A stretch of 43,803 nt of DNA, from assembly GCF_000308715.1 (NCBI RefSeq), contig NZ_BAGH01000599.1, positions 1-43,803 on the forward strand, written 5' to 3'. Source of the stretch: Nocardia tenerifensis NBRC 101015. Lineage in GTDB: Bacteria; Actinomycetota; Actinomycetes; Mycobacteriales; Mycobacteriaceae. The translations under genes were made by a program, and so were the position numbers. This document shows positions 31,910 to 39,426 of the stretch, in pieces. Position 1 is the first letter of the stretch, and every line of letters begins with the position of its first letter. The notes below the pieces were generated by a model, which saw nothing but the letters and a program-made list of their open reading frames with translations, was not told where the DNA came from and searched no databases.

Positions 31910-32650
31910 TCAGTCGAGCCGGGCTTCGACAAGCAGAAACAGCGGCCGCTGAAACCGAACACCCCACTGCGGATCGTCCCGCAACTGCTCCGGACTCGGC
32001 CGCGGCTCCCGAATCCCCGTGATCACAAACCCTGCCGCAGTGATCATCCCGATGTACTCCTCCAGCGAGTACAACTTCTGCACCGAAGCAGCGGGCGACA
32101 CCTTGCCCGCCACCTCGAAGTGCTGCTCCACAATCCGCCCCGCGAAATACTCCGCCACCGCGACTTGTCCGGACGATCGTTCGGCTCGCGCACCGTAGAA
32201 GCAGGGATGCTGCCCGAGAACGACCAGTCGCCCCCGAGGCCGCAACAGCCGCGCGAACTCGCGATAACGCTGCCCCGCATTCCGCAACCCGTGCGGAAGC
32301 CGGTTCACCACAACAAGATCCACGCTGCCCGCCGGCAACGGTATCTCCGCGACATCAGCATGAATGAAGCGGCACCGCGGTGAGCCCGCCCTCGAGGCGG
32401 AATCAACGAACGCCCGGCACGTATCCACCCCGACAACACTTCCCGCCCCGAGCTCGGTCAACCTACGAGCCAGATACCCCTCCCCACACCCTGCATCCAG
32501 CACATCCAACCCGGTGACCGACCCGATAGCATCCAACAGCGCAGGATCAGTGATCTGTGTCTGATACGGATCTACTCCCGCCCGAACCATCGAAATCCAA
32601 TACTCGGCATTGATCTCGTATGCCCGCGTGATCGGCTCATCACCAAGCAT
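31910..32650 (-). CDS. class I SAM-dependent methyltransferase
   Basis: A 246-residue methyltransferase. N-terminal ITRAYEINAEYWISMVRAGVDPYQTQI leads to motif I LDVLDAGCGEGYLARRL, then GVDTC, then VDLVVVNRLPHGL and FARLLRPRGRLVVLGQHPCFY, and the C-terminal variable part IREPRPSPEQLRDDPQWG. The last motif (REPxPSxE) is common in small-molecule methyltransferases of actinobacteria. ATG 32650 has GAGGAAGAGGG upstream. It seems to be a single gene 96 bp downstream of a DUF1772-like gene. The coding strand is G-rich. Substrate unknown. Confidence 0.83.
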   Translation of the reverse strand: MLGDEPITRAYEINAEYWISMVRAGVDPYQTQITDPALLDAIGSVTGLDVLDAGCGEGYLARRLTELGAGSVVGVDTCRAFVDSASRAGSPRCRFIHADVAEIPLPAGSVDLVVVNRLPHGLRNAGQRYREFARLLRPRGRLVVLGQHPCFYGARAERSSGQVAVAEYFAGRIVEQHFEVAGKVSPAASVQKLYSLEEYIGMITAAGFVITGIREPRPSPEQLRDDPQWGVRFQRPLFLLVEARLD

Positions 32651-32746
32651 GTCGACCCTCTTCCTCGCGACAGGACAACCTCCGAACCGGTACGACGCGC
32701 GCTGAGTATGCGCCCTGAGACCGAGGGGGCGCACGGACTGCGAGAT

Positions 32747-33226
32747 TCAGTGGGCGTCGGCCAAGGCGAGGCACAGGGTGAGCAGGGCGACGGTTTGCAG
32801 GCCCGCTCGGGCGGTGATCACGCTGTCCCAGCGCTGCTGCAATGCGCGGGGGTCGATGCCGGCGGAGGCCCCAGCACCGACCGCGGCGGTCAACCGCTTG
32901 TTGATCGGCGCACTGACCCGAACATAGATCACCATCCAAATAGCCAGCGCGGCAAAGGCGATCGCGGACAGCAGGGCGACGCGCTGCTGCCCGTCGATGA
33001 GGGCGGCGACGGTGGCGAGTGCCGAGGCGACCCACCCGATCGCGCCCGGAACGGGCATTCGCTTGTCCGCGATGCCATGCATGGTGCCCATCACCTCCAG
33101 CACAGTCTCGTCACTGACCTTGCTCAGCGTCGGCCGTAATACCATGGCGCAGAACACATCTGTGCCATACACCACGGCGCTGCCGAGGATGGAGAGGGTC
33201 AGCAATCCCTCGGTGGCGTTGCCCAT
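32747..33226 (-). CDS. DUF1772-like small membrane protein
   Basis: A 159-residue protein with four predicted membrane helices: LLTLSILGSAVVYGTDVFCAMVL, GAIGWVASALATVAALI, VALLSAIAFAALAIWMVIYV and AGLQTVALLTLCLALA. The RVSAPINKRL loop after the third helix resembles the conserved N-rich loop of DUF1772 (anthrone-oxygenase-like) proteins. ATG 33226 has GAAGGGAG at 9 nt. It follows another small membrane protein gene by 32 bp on the same strand, so the two are probably one operon. Its role in a SARP-linked region may be accessory oxidation or membrane association; not proven. Confidence 0.7.
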   Translation of the reverse strand: MGNATEGLLTLSILGSAVVYGTDVFCAMVLRPTLSKVSDETVLEVMGTMHGIADKRMPVPGAIGWVASALATVAALIDGQQRVALLSAIAFAALAIWMVIYVRVSAPINKRLTAAVGAGASAGIDPRALQQRWDSVITARAGLQTVALLTLCLALADAH

Positions 33227-33258
33227 AGCCGGCTCCCTTCTTTGTCGCGAATCAGGTT

Positions 33259-33663
33259 TCACTCGTCGAGCAGCGCACCGACCAGAATTCCGCCGAGCAA
33301 TCCCGACGCGGTGAGCAGCTCCCACGTATCCAGCGGCCCGGCTCTGCCGGTGATACGCCTTTTGTTCACGGTCACGGACGAGTCGATGAGTTCGAGACCG
33401 ACCGCCAGGATGAACCAGTGCCGGACGGGGTGGCCTCGATGCAGCGACCACAGTGTTCCGGCGCCGAGCACCAGATCGCGCATCCCGAAGGCGCGCGACG
33501 GCAACGACGATGCTTTCTCGTCGTACTCGCCGGACCACGAGCGCACCGCCTGTGCGGGATTCAGCAGCATCCCGGCGCCGATCGCGACGCGGGCACACCC
33601 CTGCATCCACGCCACCGCGCGGACGGCGGACTGCCGTCGTCGTCCGAAGTACTGATTCTTCAT
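33259..33663 (-). CDS. small membrane protein (DUF4267-like)
   Basis: A 134-residue protein with a basic N-terminus, then GCARVAIGAGMLLNPAQAVRSW, RAFGMRDLVLGAGTLWSL, WFILAVGLELIDSSVTV and a C-terminal GLLGGILVGALL. There are probably three to four membrane segments. The pattern RxxIGxGMLLxP...RAFGxRDLVLG is typical of small actinobacterial membrane proteins of the DUF4267 type. Nothing catalytic can be named. It lies downstream of the SARP gene (118-bp gap that contains an imperfect SARP-type repeat) and upstream of the DUF1772-like gene. Confidence 0.65.
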   Translation of the reverse strand: MKNQYFGRRRQSAVRAVAWMQGCARVAIGAGMLLNPAQAVRSWSGEYDEKASSLPSRAFGMRDLVLGAGTLWSLHRGHPVRHWFILAVGLELIDSSVTVNKRRITGRAGPLDTWELLTASGLLGGILVGALLDE

Positions 33664-33749
33664 GAATCCGCCTATCTGCCAAAGTTTTACGCGTATATTT
33701 CCGTCGAACGAGCTCGCGCGAAAAGGATCTCGCGCCACACCGGTCAGGA

Positions 33750-33767
33750 ACCTTGACGCGAACTCGA
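33750..33767 (-). promoter_or_regulatory. imperfect SARP-type heptamer pair
   Basis: On the minus strand TCGAGTT-CGCG-TCAAGGT: heptamers starting 11 bp apart, the second with one mismatch to TCGAG. It is in the gap between the SARP gene and the downstream small membrane protein gene, about 90-105 bp before that gene's ATG. Weaker than the two perfect pairs at 38335 and 42428, but in the right place for regulation of this small operon. Confidence 0.35.
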
Positions 33768-33781
33768 GCGCGGCGGCGTGC

Positions 33782-34531
33782 TCATAGTTCGTCCGCCAGG
33801 AGGGCTCGGTGGATCTCGCGGAGTCGCGGCCCCGGCTCCGCGCCCATGGTCTCGACGATGCGCCCACGAGCCGTTGCGTAGAGTTCGAGTGCCTCGATGG
33901 TGCGCCCCGTCTGCATGAGGGCGTGCAACAATTTCTCGATCAACAGTTCCGCGTGTGGGTTGTTGGCCATCTCCCTGCGCAGTTCGGTGATCACGATCGC
34001 CGAGTTGTTCAGCATGATCTCCGTCTCGGCCCACTCCGCCATGGTGTCGAGCCGTTCGCGATCCAGCCATTCACGGATGCGTCCCGCCCAGCCTCCGGTG
34101 ATGTTCGCGATAGGCGTGCTGTCCCAGAGATCGAGCGCCGACCGTTGCAGGCGCGCACACTCCCAGGGATCGACGCTCGCCCGTGCGCTGTTCCTGAGTT
34201 GGTAGAACCGGTGGAGATCGATACATTCCGGCGCGATATCCAACAGATAGCCGCCGTTGCGCCGGTCGATCCTCGGAATGGCGTGTTGACGGCGGCCCGC
34301 ATCGACACTCTCGAGAATCCGACGGAGCCGGGTGATGTAGGTATACACGACATTTCGGACATCGGTCGGCGGTGTCTCGTCCCACACTCGCTCCACGAGG
34401 GTGTCGAAACCTATTGCGGTATTCGGCTCCAGGAGCAGCGGTAGCAGGATGGCCCGCTGCTTCGGTGGACCGAGATTGATTGGTGCGTCAGCAACATAAA
34501 GCTCCAACGATCCGAGGATCTGAAATTTCAC
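33782..34531 (-). CDS. SARP family transcriptional activator
   Basis: A 249-residue protein. The N-terminal OmpR-type winged helix-turn-helix is at about residues 1-95: KFQILGSLEL, GPPKQRAILLPLLLEPNTAI, TLVERVWDETPPTDVRNVVYTYITRLRRIL and GGYLLDI. The rest is the bacterial transcriptional activation (BTAD) domain, including AWAETEIMLNN and ALMQTGRTIEALELYATAR. This is the minimal SARP architecture (ActII-ORF4/DnrI size). SARPs bind TCGAG-type heptamers on an 11-bp period near the -35 region of antibiotic biosynthesis genes. GTG 34531 is the chosen start because the beta-strand opening KFQILG belongs there; an extension to 34615 has no support. The AT-rich TAAAAT (34606-34611, minus) could be its -10 box. 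Confidence 0.92.
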   Translation of the reverse strand: MKFQILGSLELYVADAPINLGPPKQRAILLPLLLEPNTAIGFDTLVERVWDETPPTDVRNVVYTYITRLRRILESVDAGRRQHAIPRIDRRNGGYLLDIAPECIDLHRFYQLRNSARASVDPWECARLQRSALDLWDSTPIANITGGWAGRIREWLDRERLDTMAEWAETEIMLNNSAIVITELRREMANNPHAELLIEKLLHALMQTGRTIEALELYATARGRIVETMGAEPGPRLREIHRALLADEL

Positions 34532-34624
34532 GCTAGCCCCCGTAGAGATATGGCCCCCCGGCCTCCCCGATGCCGCCGGCTGCGGCACGACCACGGCCGC
34601 TAGCGATTTTAACACTGATAGACA

Positions 34625-34655
34625 CCGGAGGCGAGGAGAAATCCTCGCCTACCGG
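34625..34655. terminator. strong hairpin downstream of the MMPL gene
   Basis: CCGG-AGGCGAGGA-GAAA-TCCTCGCCT-A-CCGG: a 9-bp perfect stem with a 4-nt loop, extended by four more pairs across a single bulged A. It begins about 50 nt after the stop of the minus-strand MMPL gene and lies before the SARP promoter region. That is the expected place for a transcription terminator separating the two. No U-tract follows, as is common in actinobacteria. Confidence 0.6.
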
Positions 34656-34703
34656 CGCAGAGCATATCTGAGATCCGTTGTCCAGCTAAAGATTTCACGG
34701 GCA

Positions 34704-36947
34704 TTACGAGCGGTGCAGCGGCTGGGCGACCGCGTCCTCGGCCACGGAATCCGCATCGGCGCGGTCGTCCGGCGGACTGGAGACCGACTCCCTGATTCCG
34801 ATCCGCGCATGCAGACGGCGGAGGAAACGCGGTGCGTACCAGGCGTGATCACCGAGCCACCGGAAGGTCACGGGCACGAGTAGCCCACGCATGATGGTCG
34901 CGTCCACCACGACGGCCAGCCCGGCGGCGATACCGAAGAACTTGGCGAAACTGACCGGGCTCAGCGCGAAGGCGAAGAAGCTGATGGCGATCAAAGCCGC
35001 AGCGGCACTGATGATCCGGCCGGTCCGTCCGAGCCCCTCGACGACTGCCTCGTCGGTCGGCGTGCCCGCGTCGTGCAGTTCCTTGATTCGGCTGATCAGG
35101 AAGACTTCGTAGTCCATCGACAGGCCGAAGGCGATGCAGAGCAGCAGCACCGGCATGGACAGGTCCAGCGGCCGCGGGGTGAACGAGAGCAGGCCGGCGC
35201 CGTGGCCCTCCTGGAAGACGAGGATCATCACGCCGAAGATCGCGGACAACCCGATCGCGTTGAGCAGCAGGGCACGCAGCGGCTGGATGACGCTGCCGGT
35301 GAAGAGGAACAGCACCACGAAACTGGTGATGATCACCAGCGCGAGCGCCCAGGGTATGCGTGAGCTGATCGCGTCCTTGGTGTCGATGAGGGTGGCGGTG
35401 GGGCCGCCGACCAGGAACGCGGCGCCCTCCGGCGTCGGCACGGCGCGCACCGCGTGGACGAGGTCCTGCGCCGCGGTCGACTCGGCTCGGATCTCCGGGA
35501 CGGGTGAGATCACGACCTGCTGAACTCCCGGCGCGTCCAGCCGCCGCGGGCTCGGCCCCGCGGCCTGACCGTTGACGTACAGCCCGGCCGGGCTCGCCAC
35601 CCGGCTGACATCGGGCAGCGTGGACAGCTTTTGCGCGTACGCGCCGAGCGCCTCGGCCCGCACCGGGGCGGCGGTGACCGCGTTGATCGTCGCGGTGCTG
35701 TCGCCGTCGAAATCGGTGCGCAGGATCTCGTGTGCCACTCGGCTGTTCGCCGAAGCAGGCAGGGATCGATCATCGACGGTGGCGAACTCGATGCGCAGCA
35801 GCGGTATGGCCGCGACGAACAGCACGATCAGCACCGGCAGCGCCGTACGCAGCGGATGCCGCATCACCGCGGCGGCGAGCCTTCCCCAGGTGCGGGATTC
35901 CTGGGTCCGGCTTCGGCCGAGGAACGGCAGTCGGACGGCGTCGATCCGTGGCCCGAGCACGGCCAGCAGCGCGGGCAGGAGAACGACGCCGGTCGCCGCG
36001 GTGATGACGGTGACGCCGATGCCGGCCATCGCGAGCGACCGTAGGAACGTGGAGGGGAATACGAGGACCGCGGCCAGCGCGGCGGCGACCGTACCGGCAC
36101 TGAACACGATGGTCCGGCCCGCCGTCTCGACCGTCTTGACAACGGCTTCGGCCGTACCGAGACCATGCGCCAGCTCCTCGCGGAAGCGGCTGACCGTCAG
36201 CAGCGCGTAATCGATGGCCAACCCGAGGGCCATCGCGGTGGTCAGGTTCGTGGCGAACAGGCTCACCGGCGTCAGGTTCGCGAGCAGTGATAGTTCGGCG
36301 AAGGTTCCCGCGATCGCCAGGATCGCGATGAGCAGGGGCAGAACGGCCGAGACCAGGCTCCCGAAAATCACCACCAGGAGCACCAAAGTCACTGGGAGGG
36401 CGATGGATTCGGCGAGTACCAGCCCTTTCATCACACTCGTGTTGATGTCGTTGTTGACCGCGAGCGGTCCCGCGGCACGCAGGCCGACCGCGTCCCCGGC
36501 TTTGCCGAAGTCCTGATCGATGATGGCCGCCGCGGTCTTACCGCTCTCGGTCTCCGTTCCGCTCACGTGGGCGGAGATCAGGGCGAACCGACCGTCGTGC
36601 GATTTCATCGCCGGCGCCCCGCTGGCCCAGTACGACGCCACATTGCCGACGTCGGATCGCGCGGTCATGGCCTCGGTGACGCGTGCGGCGGCCGCGCCCA
36701 CGGCCGGGTCGTCGACACTGCCCGACACGGCCTCGACGAGCACGAGCAGATTCGGATTGCCGTCCAGCTTCTGGTCGATGAGCTGCTGTGCGTGCGTGGA
36801 TTCGGCGTTGTCCGGCGCGAACCCGCCGCTCTCCAGCTTGCCGAACGCGCCGCCGGCCAGCGCCATGGCCGCGATCGCGAGCACCGCCGAGATCGTCAGC
36901 ACGAGGCGTGTGCGCCGGACGATGAATGTAGCCAACTGAGTGAACAT
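34704..36947 (-). CDS. MMPL/RND family transporter
   Basis: A 747-residue membrane protein with the two-repeat MMPL layout. It has an N-terminal helix (VLTISAVLAIAAMALAGG), a first extracytoplasmic loop (about 45-180), and a helix bundle with LVLLVVIFGSLVSAVLPLLIAILAIAG and ALGLAIDYALLTVSRFREE. After a central linker with a helix (ALPVLIVLFVAAIPLL) comes a second loop and bundle ending IAFGLSMDYEVFLISRIKE. The GLxxDYxLL/YEVFL motifs hold the proton-relay Asp-Tyr pairs. Such transporters export lipids or lipophilic metabolites. It is divergent from a TetR gene, the standard repressor-pump pair, and next to a SARP, so it probably exports the product of the cluster to the right. Confidence 0.92.
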   Translation of the reverse strand: MFTQLATFIVRRTRLVLTISAVLAIAAMALAGGAFGKLESGGFAPDNAESTHAQQLIDQKLDGNPNLLVLVEAVSGSVDDPAVGAAAARVTEAMTARSDVGNVASYWASGAPAMKSHDGRFALISAHVSGTETESGKTAAAIIDQDFGKAGDAVGLRAAGPLAVNNDINTSVMKGLVLAESIALPVTLVLLVVIFGSLVSAVLPLLIAILAIAGTFAELSLLANLTPVSLFATNLTTAMALGLAIDYALLTVSRFREELAHGLGTAEAVVKTVETAGRTIVFSAGTVAAALAAVLVFPSTFLRSLAMAGIGVTVITAATGVVLLPALLAVLGPRIDAVRLPFLGRSRTQESRTWGRLAAAVMRHPLRTALPVLIVLFVAAIPLLRIEFATVDDRSLPASANSRVAHEILRTDFDGDSTATINAVTAAPVRAEALGAYAQKLSTLPDVSRVASPAGLYVNGQAAGPSPRRLDAPGVQQVVISPVPEIRAESTAAQDLVHAVRAVPTPEGAAFLVGGPTATLIDTKDAISSRIPWALALVIITSFVVLFLFTGSVIQPLRALLLNAIGLSAIFGVMILVFQEGHGAGLLSFTPRPLDLSMPVLLLCIAFGLSMDYEVFLISRIKELHDAGTPTDEAVVEGLGRTGRIISAAAALIAISFFAFALSPVSFAKFFGIAAGLAVVVDATIMRGLLVPVTFRWLGDHAWYAPRFLRRLHARIGIRESVSSPPDDRADADSVAEDAVAQPLHRS

Positions 36948-37078
36948 CTTCAGACCCTTGCCATGTCGCCGCTCATTGCACCCGGACGGACTGAGAAGTA
37001 TTTAACAATGACCGAACTTCTATCACTGGTAAATAGTAAACCGCCGTCAGTATCCTGTTGTCAACGGAAGGAGTGGCC
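36948..37078. promoter_or_regulatory. divergent MMPL/TetR promoter region
   Basis: A 131-bp AT-rich gap (36990-37050 is the most AT-rich non-coding DNA in this part). AGAAGT and ACTTCT form 6-bp inverted arms around 36995-37021, and TTAACA at 37002-37007 resembles a -35 box for the TetR gene. TTTAC-TA-TTTAC on the minus strand at about 37029-37040 is a short direct repeat that could be part of a repressor site. A TetR operator is expected here, but no single clean palindrome stands out. Confidence 0.4.
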
Positions 37079-37780
37079 TTGAAGCGGGACGACGACGTCG
37101 ACACCAGCCCGAGTGCCCGGCGACGGGAACGGGAACGAGAGGAGATGCGGGACCGATTGCTGCGGACCGCACGGAGCATCGCGGCCGAGCAAGGCTGGTC
37201 CGCGGTGACGATCCGGCGCATCGCGGATCGCATCGAATACACGTCCCCGGTCATCTACCACTACTTTTCCAGTAAGGACGCGCTGGTGGCCGAGGTGATG
37301 TGCGCGGGCTTCCGGGAGATCGCCGACCGTATCGCCGACGCCGCGCAGGGTTCGGCCGACACCAGACTGATCGCGGTCGGCGCGGCGTTCTGGGACTTCG
37401 CCTTCGCCGCGCCCGAGCTCTATCAGGCGATGAACGGGCAGGCGGGGGTGTCGTTCGCCGCGGACGACATGCCCGAGGAGGTCGAACACAGCTTCCGCAT
37501 CTTCCTCGGCGTGCTGGAATCCATTGCGGCCGAGCGTGGATCGCGATTGGCCGATCCGGTCGGGGCGGTGAATACGGTGTGGGCCTATCTCCATGGTTTC
37601 GTCTCACTGACCATGAGCGGACGCGCGGTGGGCGACGTCGAGCAGGGGAAGCAGCTGATGCTCGCGTCGCTGGCCCCGCTGTTCGACGCCCAGCTACGCC
37701 CGGCCGCCGCGTCCGCGCGCACGTCGAGGGCCGGCGCCCGACGGCGTGCCGCGGCGGCCGAGGTGATCCGCGAGCGTTAG
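37079..37780 (+). CDS. TetR family transcriptional regulator
   Basis: A 233-residue TetR-type repressor. The helix-turn-helix region RLLRTARSIAAEQGWSAVTIRRIADRIEYTSPVIYHYFSSKDALVAEV is in the usual N-terminal place after an unusually long charged arm (SARRREREREEMRD). The rest is a ligand-binding helical domain with FAFAAPELYQAMNG. I prefer TTG 37079 because GGAAGGAG lies 5 nt upstream; GTG 37073 and TTG 37058 are in frame but badly spaced. It is divergent from the MMPL pump, which it probably represses. The stop codon overlaps that of the convergent gene by 4 bp (TTAG). Confidence 0.9.
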   Translation: MKRDDDVDTSPSARRREREREEMRDRLLRTARSIAAEQGWSAVTIRRIADRIEYTSPVIYHYFSSKDALVAEVMCAGFREIADRIADAAQGSADTRLIAVGAAFWDFAFAAPELYQAMNGQAGVSFAADDMPEEVEHSFRIFLGVLESIAAERGSRLADPVGAVNTVWAYLHGFVSLTMSGRAVGDVEQGKQLMLASLAPLFDAQLRPAAASARTSRAGARRRAAAAEVIRER

Positions 37781-38253
37781 TTGACGAAGGTGAAATCCGA
37801 AGTGGCGGTGACTATCTGGGAGCGCGAGTCGTCGGTCCGCGGCGCCTGGGCCACCCAGTACCTGGTGCCGAACCGCCCGGCGAACGGCCCGCTGCCGCCG
37901 GTGACGGCGAGCGTGATCGGCACTCCCCGGTAGGCGGTCGTCATGTCGATGACTCCGAAGCTGCGCAGGGTGCCGCCGTGAAAGGTCATGGTGTCGTCAC
38001 AGAACGAGTAGAGGTCGCCGCTGCCGGGATCCTGGAAGAACACCTGGCAGTAGCCCACTGTCCGGCCGACGACCGGGCCGTCGGGTTCGTCGTGAATGGT
38101 GTAGGAGTAGCTGCCGACCATACCGGTGATCTCCAGCGACACCATCGTCTCGTACACCCGCACCTCGCGCTCGGCGGGGTCGGCCTCGGCGACGGTCGCC
38201 GGGACGAGCACGAGCACGGCGGACGCGAGCAACGCGGTTTTGATACTTCGCAC
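37777..38253 (-). CDS. allene oxide cyclase-like/dirigent-fold barrel protein, secreted
   Basis: A 158-residue protein with a signal peptide (KTALLASAVLVLVPATVAEADP) from GTG 38253, which has GAGGAG at 7 nt. The mature part is an all-beta barrel pattern: VRVYETMVSLEITG, YSYTIHDEPDGPVVGRTVGYCQVFF, FCDDTMTFHGGTLRSFGVIDM, LAVTGGSGPFAGRFGTRYWV. The TGGSGxFxGxxG turn is the hallmark of the allene-oxide-cyclase/dirigent superfamily. Two cysteines (GYCQ, SFCDD) could form a disulphide. Bacterial members of this fold include proteins in secondary-metabolite clusters, where related barrels act as cyclases, but export makes a pathway role less certain. It is divergent from the SnoaL gene across a perfect SARP-type repeat. 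Confidence 0.75.
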   Translation of the reverse strand: MRSIKTALLASAVLVLVPATVAEADPAEREVRVYETMVSLEITGMVGSYSYTIHDEPDGPVVGRTVGYCQVFFQDPGSGDLYSFCDDTMTFHGGTLRSFGVIDMTTAYRGVPITLAVTGGSGPFAGRFGTRYWVAQAPRTDDSRSQIVTATSDFTFVN

Positions 38254-38334
38254 GGTGATCTCCTCGGTTCGGCGCCGTCCGAACGGCGACGCCGTCCCGA
38301 TCGCTACTTTCTCCGGCCGAACTGGGCGACACGC

Positions 38335-38368
38335 TCGAGGGGTGCTCGAGTCAAGGCGTGCTCGAGCT
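38335..38368. promoter_or_regulatory. SARP-type direct repeats between the barrel-protein and SnoaL genes
   Basis: TCGAGGG (38335-38341), GTGC, TCGAGTC (38346-38352): two perfect TCGAG heptamers with start-to-start distance 11 bp, exactly the SARP consensus geometry. A third TCGAGCT begins at 38362, 16 bp further. The site is in the 177-bp gap between the divergent genes starting at 38253 (minus) and 38431 (plus), 60-95 bp from both starts. The repeats are clearly seen; binding by the SARP encoded at 33782 is inference. Confidence 0.6.
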
Positions 38369-38430
38369 TTCCGCCAACCCCGCGGTGTGATCGTCATAGG
38401 CACCACATCCACCGGCAGTCAGGAGATTCG

Positions 38431-38868
38431 ATGTCCGAGGCGGACAAGGCGATCGTGCGCCGCGTCTTCGACGAGATGGCGACCCAGGGCAACCTCGATA
38501 TCGCCTATGCGATCTACTCCCCCAGATACATCGATCATCAACCGTTTCCGGGCGCGCCGGACAAGGGGCCGGAAGGTGCGCACACCTCCATCGGCCTGAT
38601 GCGGACCGTATGCCCCGATCTGGTCGTCACCACTCACGAGATGAGTGCCCACGACGGGTTGGTGGCCTGCCACAACACCTGGGCGGGAACGCATCTCGGC
38701 GAGGTGCTCAATATTCCACCGACCGGACAGCCGGTCAGCTTCAATGCGCTGGTGGTCTTCCGAGTCGACCAAGGGCTGATCGCCGAGCGGTGGTCGATCG
38801 GATTCGATCAGAACATGCGTCGTGCGCTCGGGCTCACGTTCAAGTGGAGTTCGCCGCGCGTCAGCTGA
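38431..38868 (+). CDS. SnoaL-like polyketide cyclase family protein
   Basis: A 145-residue alpha+beta barrel protein of the NTF2/SnoaL fold: N-terminal helices (AIVRRVFDEMATQGNLDIAYAIYSPRYIDHQP), then SIGLMRTVCPDLVVTTHEMSAHDGLVACHNTWAGTHLG, PTGQPVSFNALVVFRVDQGLIAERWS. The cyclase-type YIDHQP and RVDQGLIAERWSIGFD segments are conserved. Members catalyse aldol ring closures or hydroxylations, or serve as small isomerases. ATG 38431 has AGGAG at ideal spacing. It is the first gene of a three-gene plus operon (SnoaL, DUF2505, SDR) behind a SARP-type repeat. Confidence 0.85.
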   Translation: MSEADKAIVRRVFDEMATQGNLDIAYAIYSPRYIDHQPFPGAPDKGPEGAHTSIGLMRTVCPDLVVTTHEMSAHDGLVACHNTWAGTHLGEVLNIPPTGQPVSFNALVVFRVDQGLIAERWSIGFDQNMRRALGLTFKWSSPRVS

Positions 38869-38907
38869 CGTCCCCGCACGTTCGCAGGTAACTCGAAGGG
38901 AGTCACC

Positions 38908-39426
38908 ATGTCACGCAATATCATTCGCACCTCGCAGCACCCGTATCCGGCCGCCGACATCTACCGGGCACTCACCGCTCGCGAGTATTGGCGCGACCGC
39001 GTCGCCGCACTGGACGGCGCCGGCGCGGACCTGACATCGTTCGAGTTCGACGGTACGGCGACCAAGGTCTCGATCTCGAAGCCCGCGCCGGCCGGACGAT
39101 TGCCGGGCAAACTGGCCGACCTCATTCCGTCGTCGGTCCGCTTGGAAGTCAATGAATCATGGGGGCCGTTCGTCGAGGACACCGCCCACGGCACGATGCG
39201 GGCCGATGTCGTCGGCACACCGATCTCGCTGTCGGCGGCCCTGGTCCTTCGCGGCGCCGATGCCGCGAGTTCGACGATGGCGTTCGAGGGGCAGGTCGAG
39301 GTGCGTATTCCGATGCTCGGCAGGGCCGTCGAGTCCGGTATCGCGGGCGACGTCGGCAAGGAGATGGCCGCGATCGCCGAATTCACCTCGTCGTGGGTCG
39401 CGTCGAACAGACAGCGCGAACGGTGA
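38908..39426 (+). CDS. DUF2505 family (START-like) protein
   Basis: A 172-residue protein of the actinobacterial DUF2505 type: MSRNIIRTSQHPYPAADIYRAL, then YWRDRVAALDGAGADLTSFE, then PSSVRLEVNESWGPF and GTMRADVVGTPISLSAALVLR, ending with a long amphipathic helix (KEMAAIAEFTSSWVA). The helix-grip fold (hydrophobic cavity) suggests binding of a lipophilic ligand, as in aromatic cyclases, but the family is normally of unknown function. AAGGGAG precedes the ATG. It overlaps the SDR gene by 4 bp (GTGA), so the two are translated together. Confidence 0.8.
   Translation: MSRNIIRTSQHPYPAADIYRALTAREYWRDRVAALDGAGADLTSFEFDGTATKVSISKPAPAGRLPGKLADLIPSSVRLEVNESWGPFVEDTAHGTMRADVVGTPISLSAALVLRGADAASSTMAFEGQVEVRIPMLGRAVESGIAGDVGKEMAAIAEFTSSWVASNRQRER

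Noticed and set aside
37029..37040. TTTACTATTTA on the minus strand of the MMPL/TetR gap is identical to part of the SulP-CA copy 2 leader.
   Set aside because: An 11-bp AT-rich match in two AT-rich promoter regions is likely chance. The diagnostic CTTTGC half is absent here.
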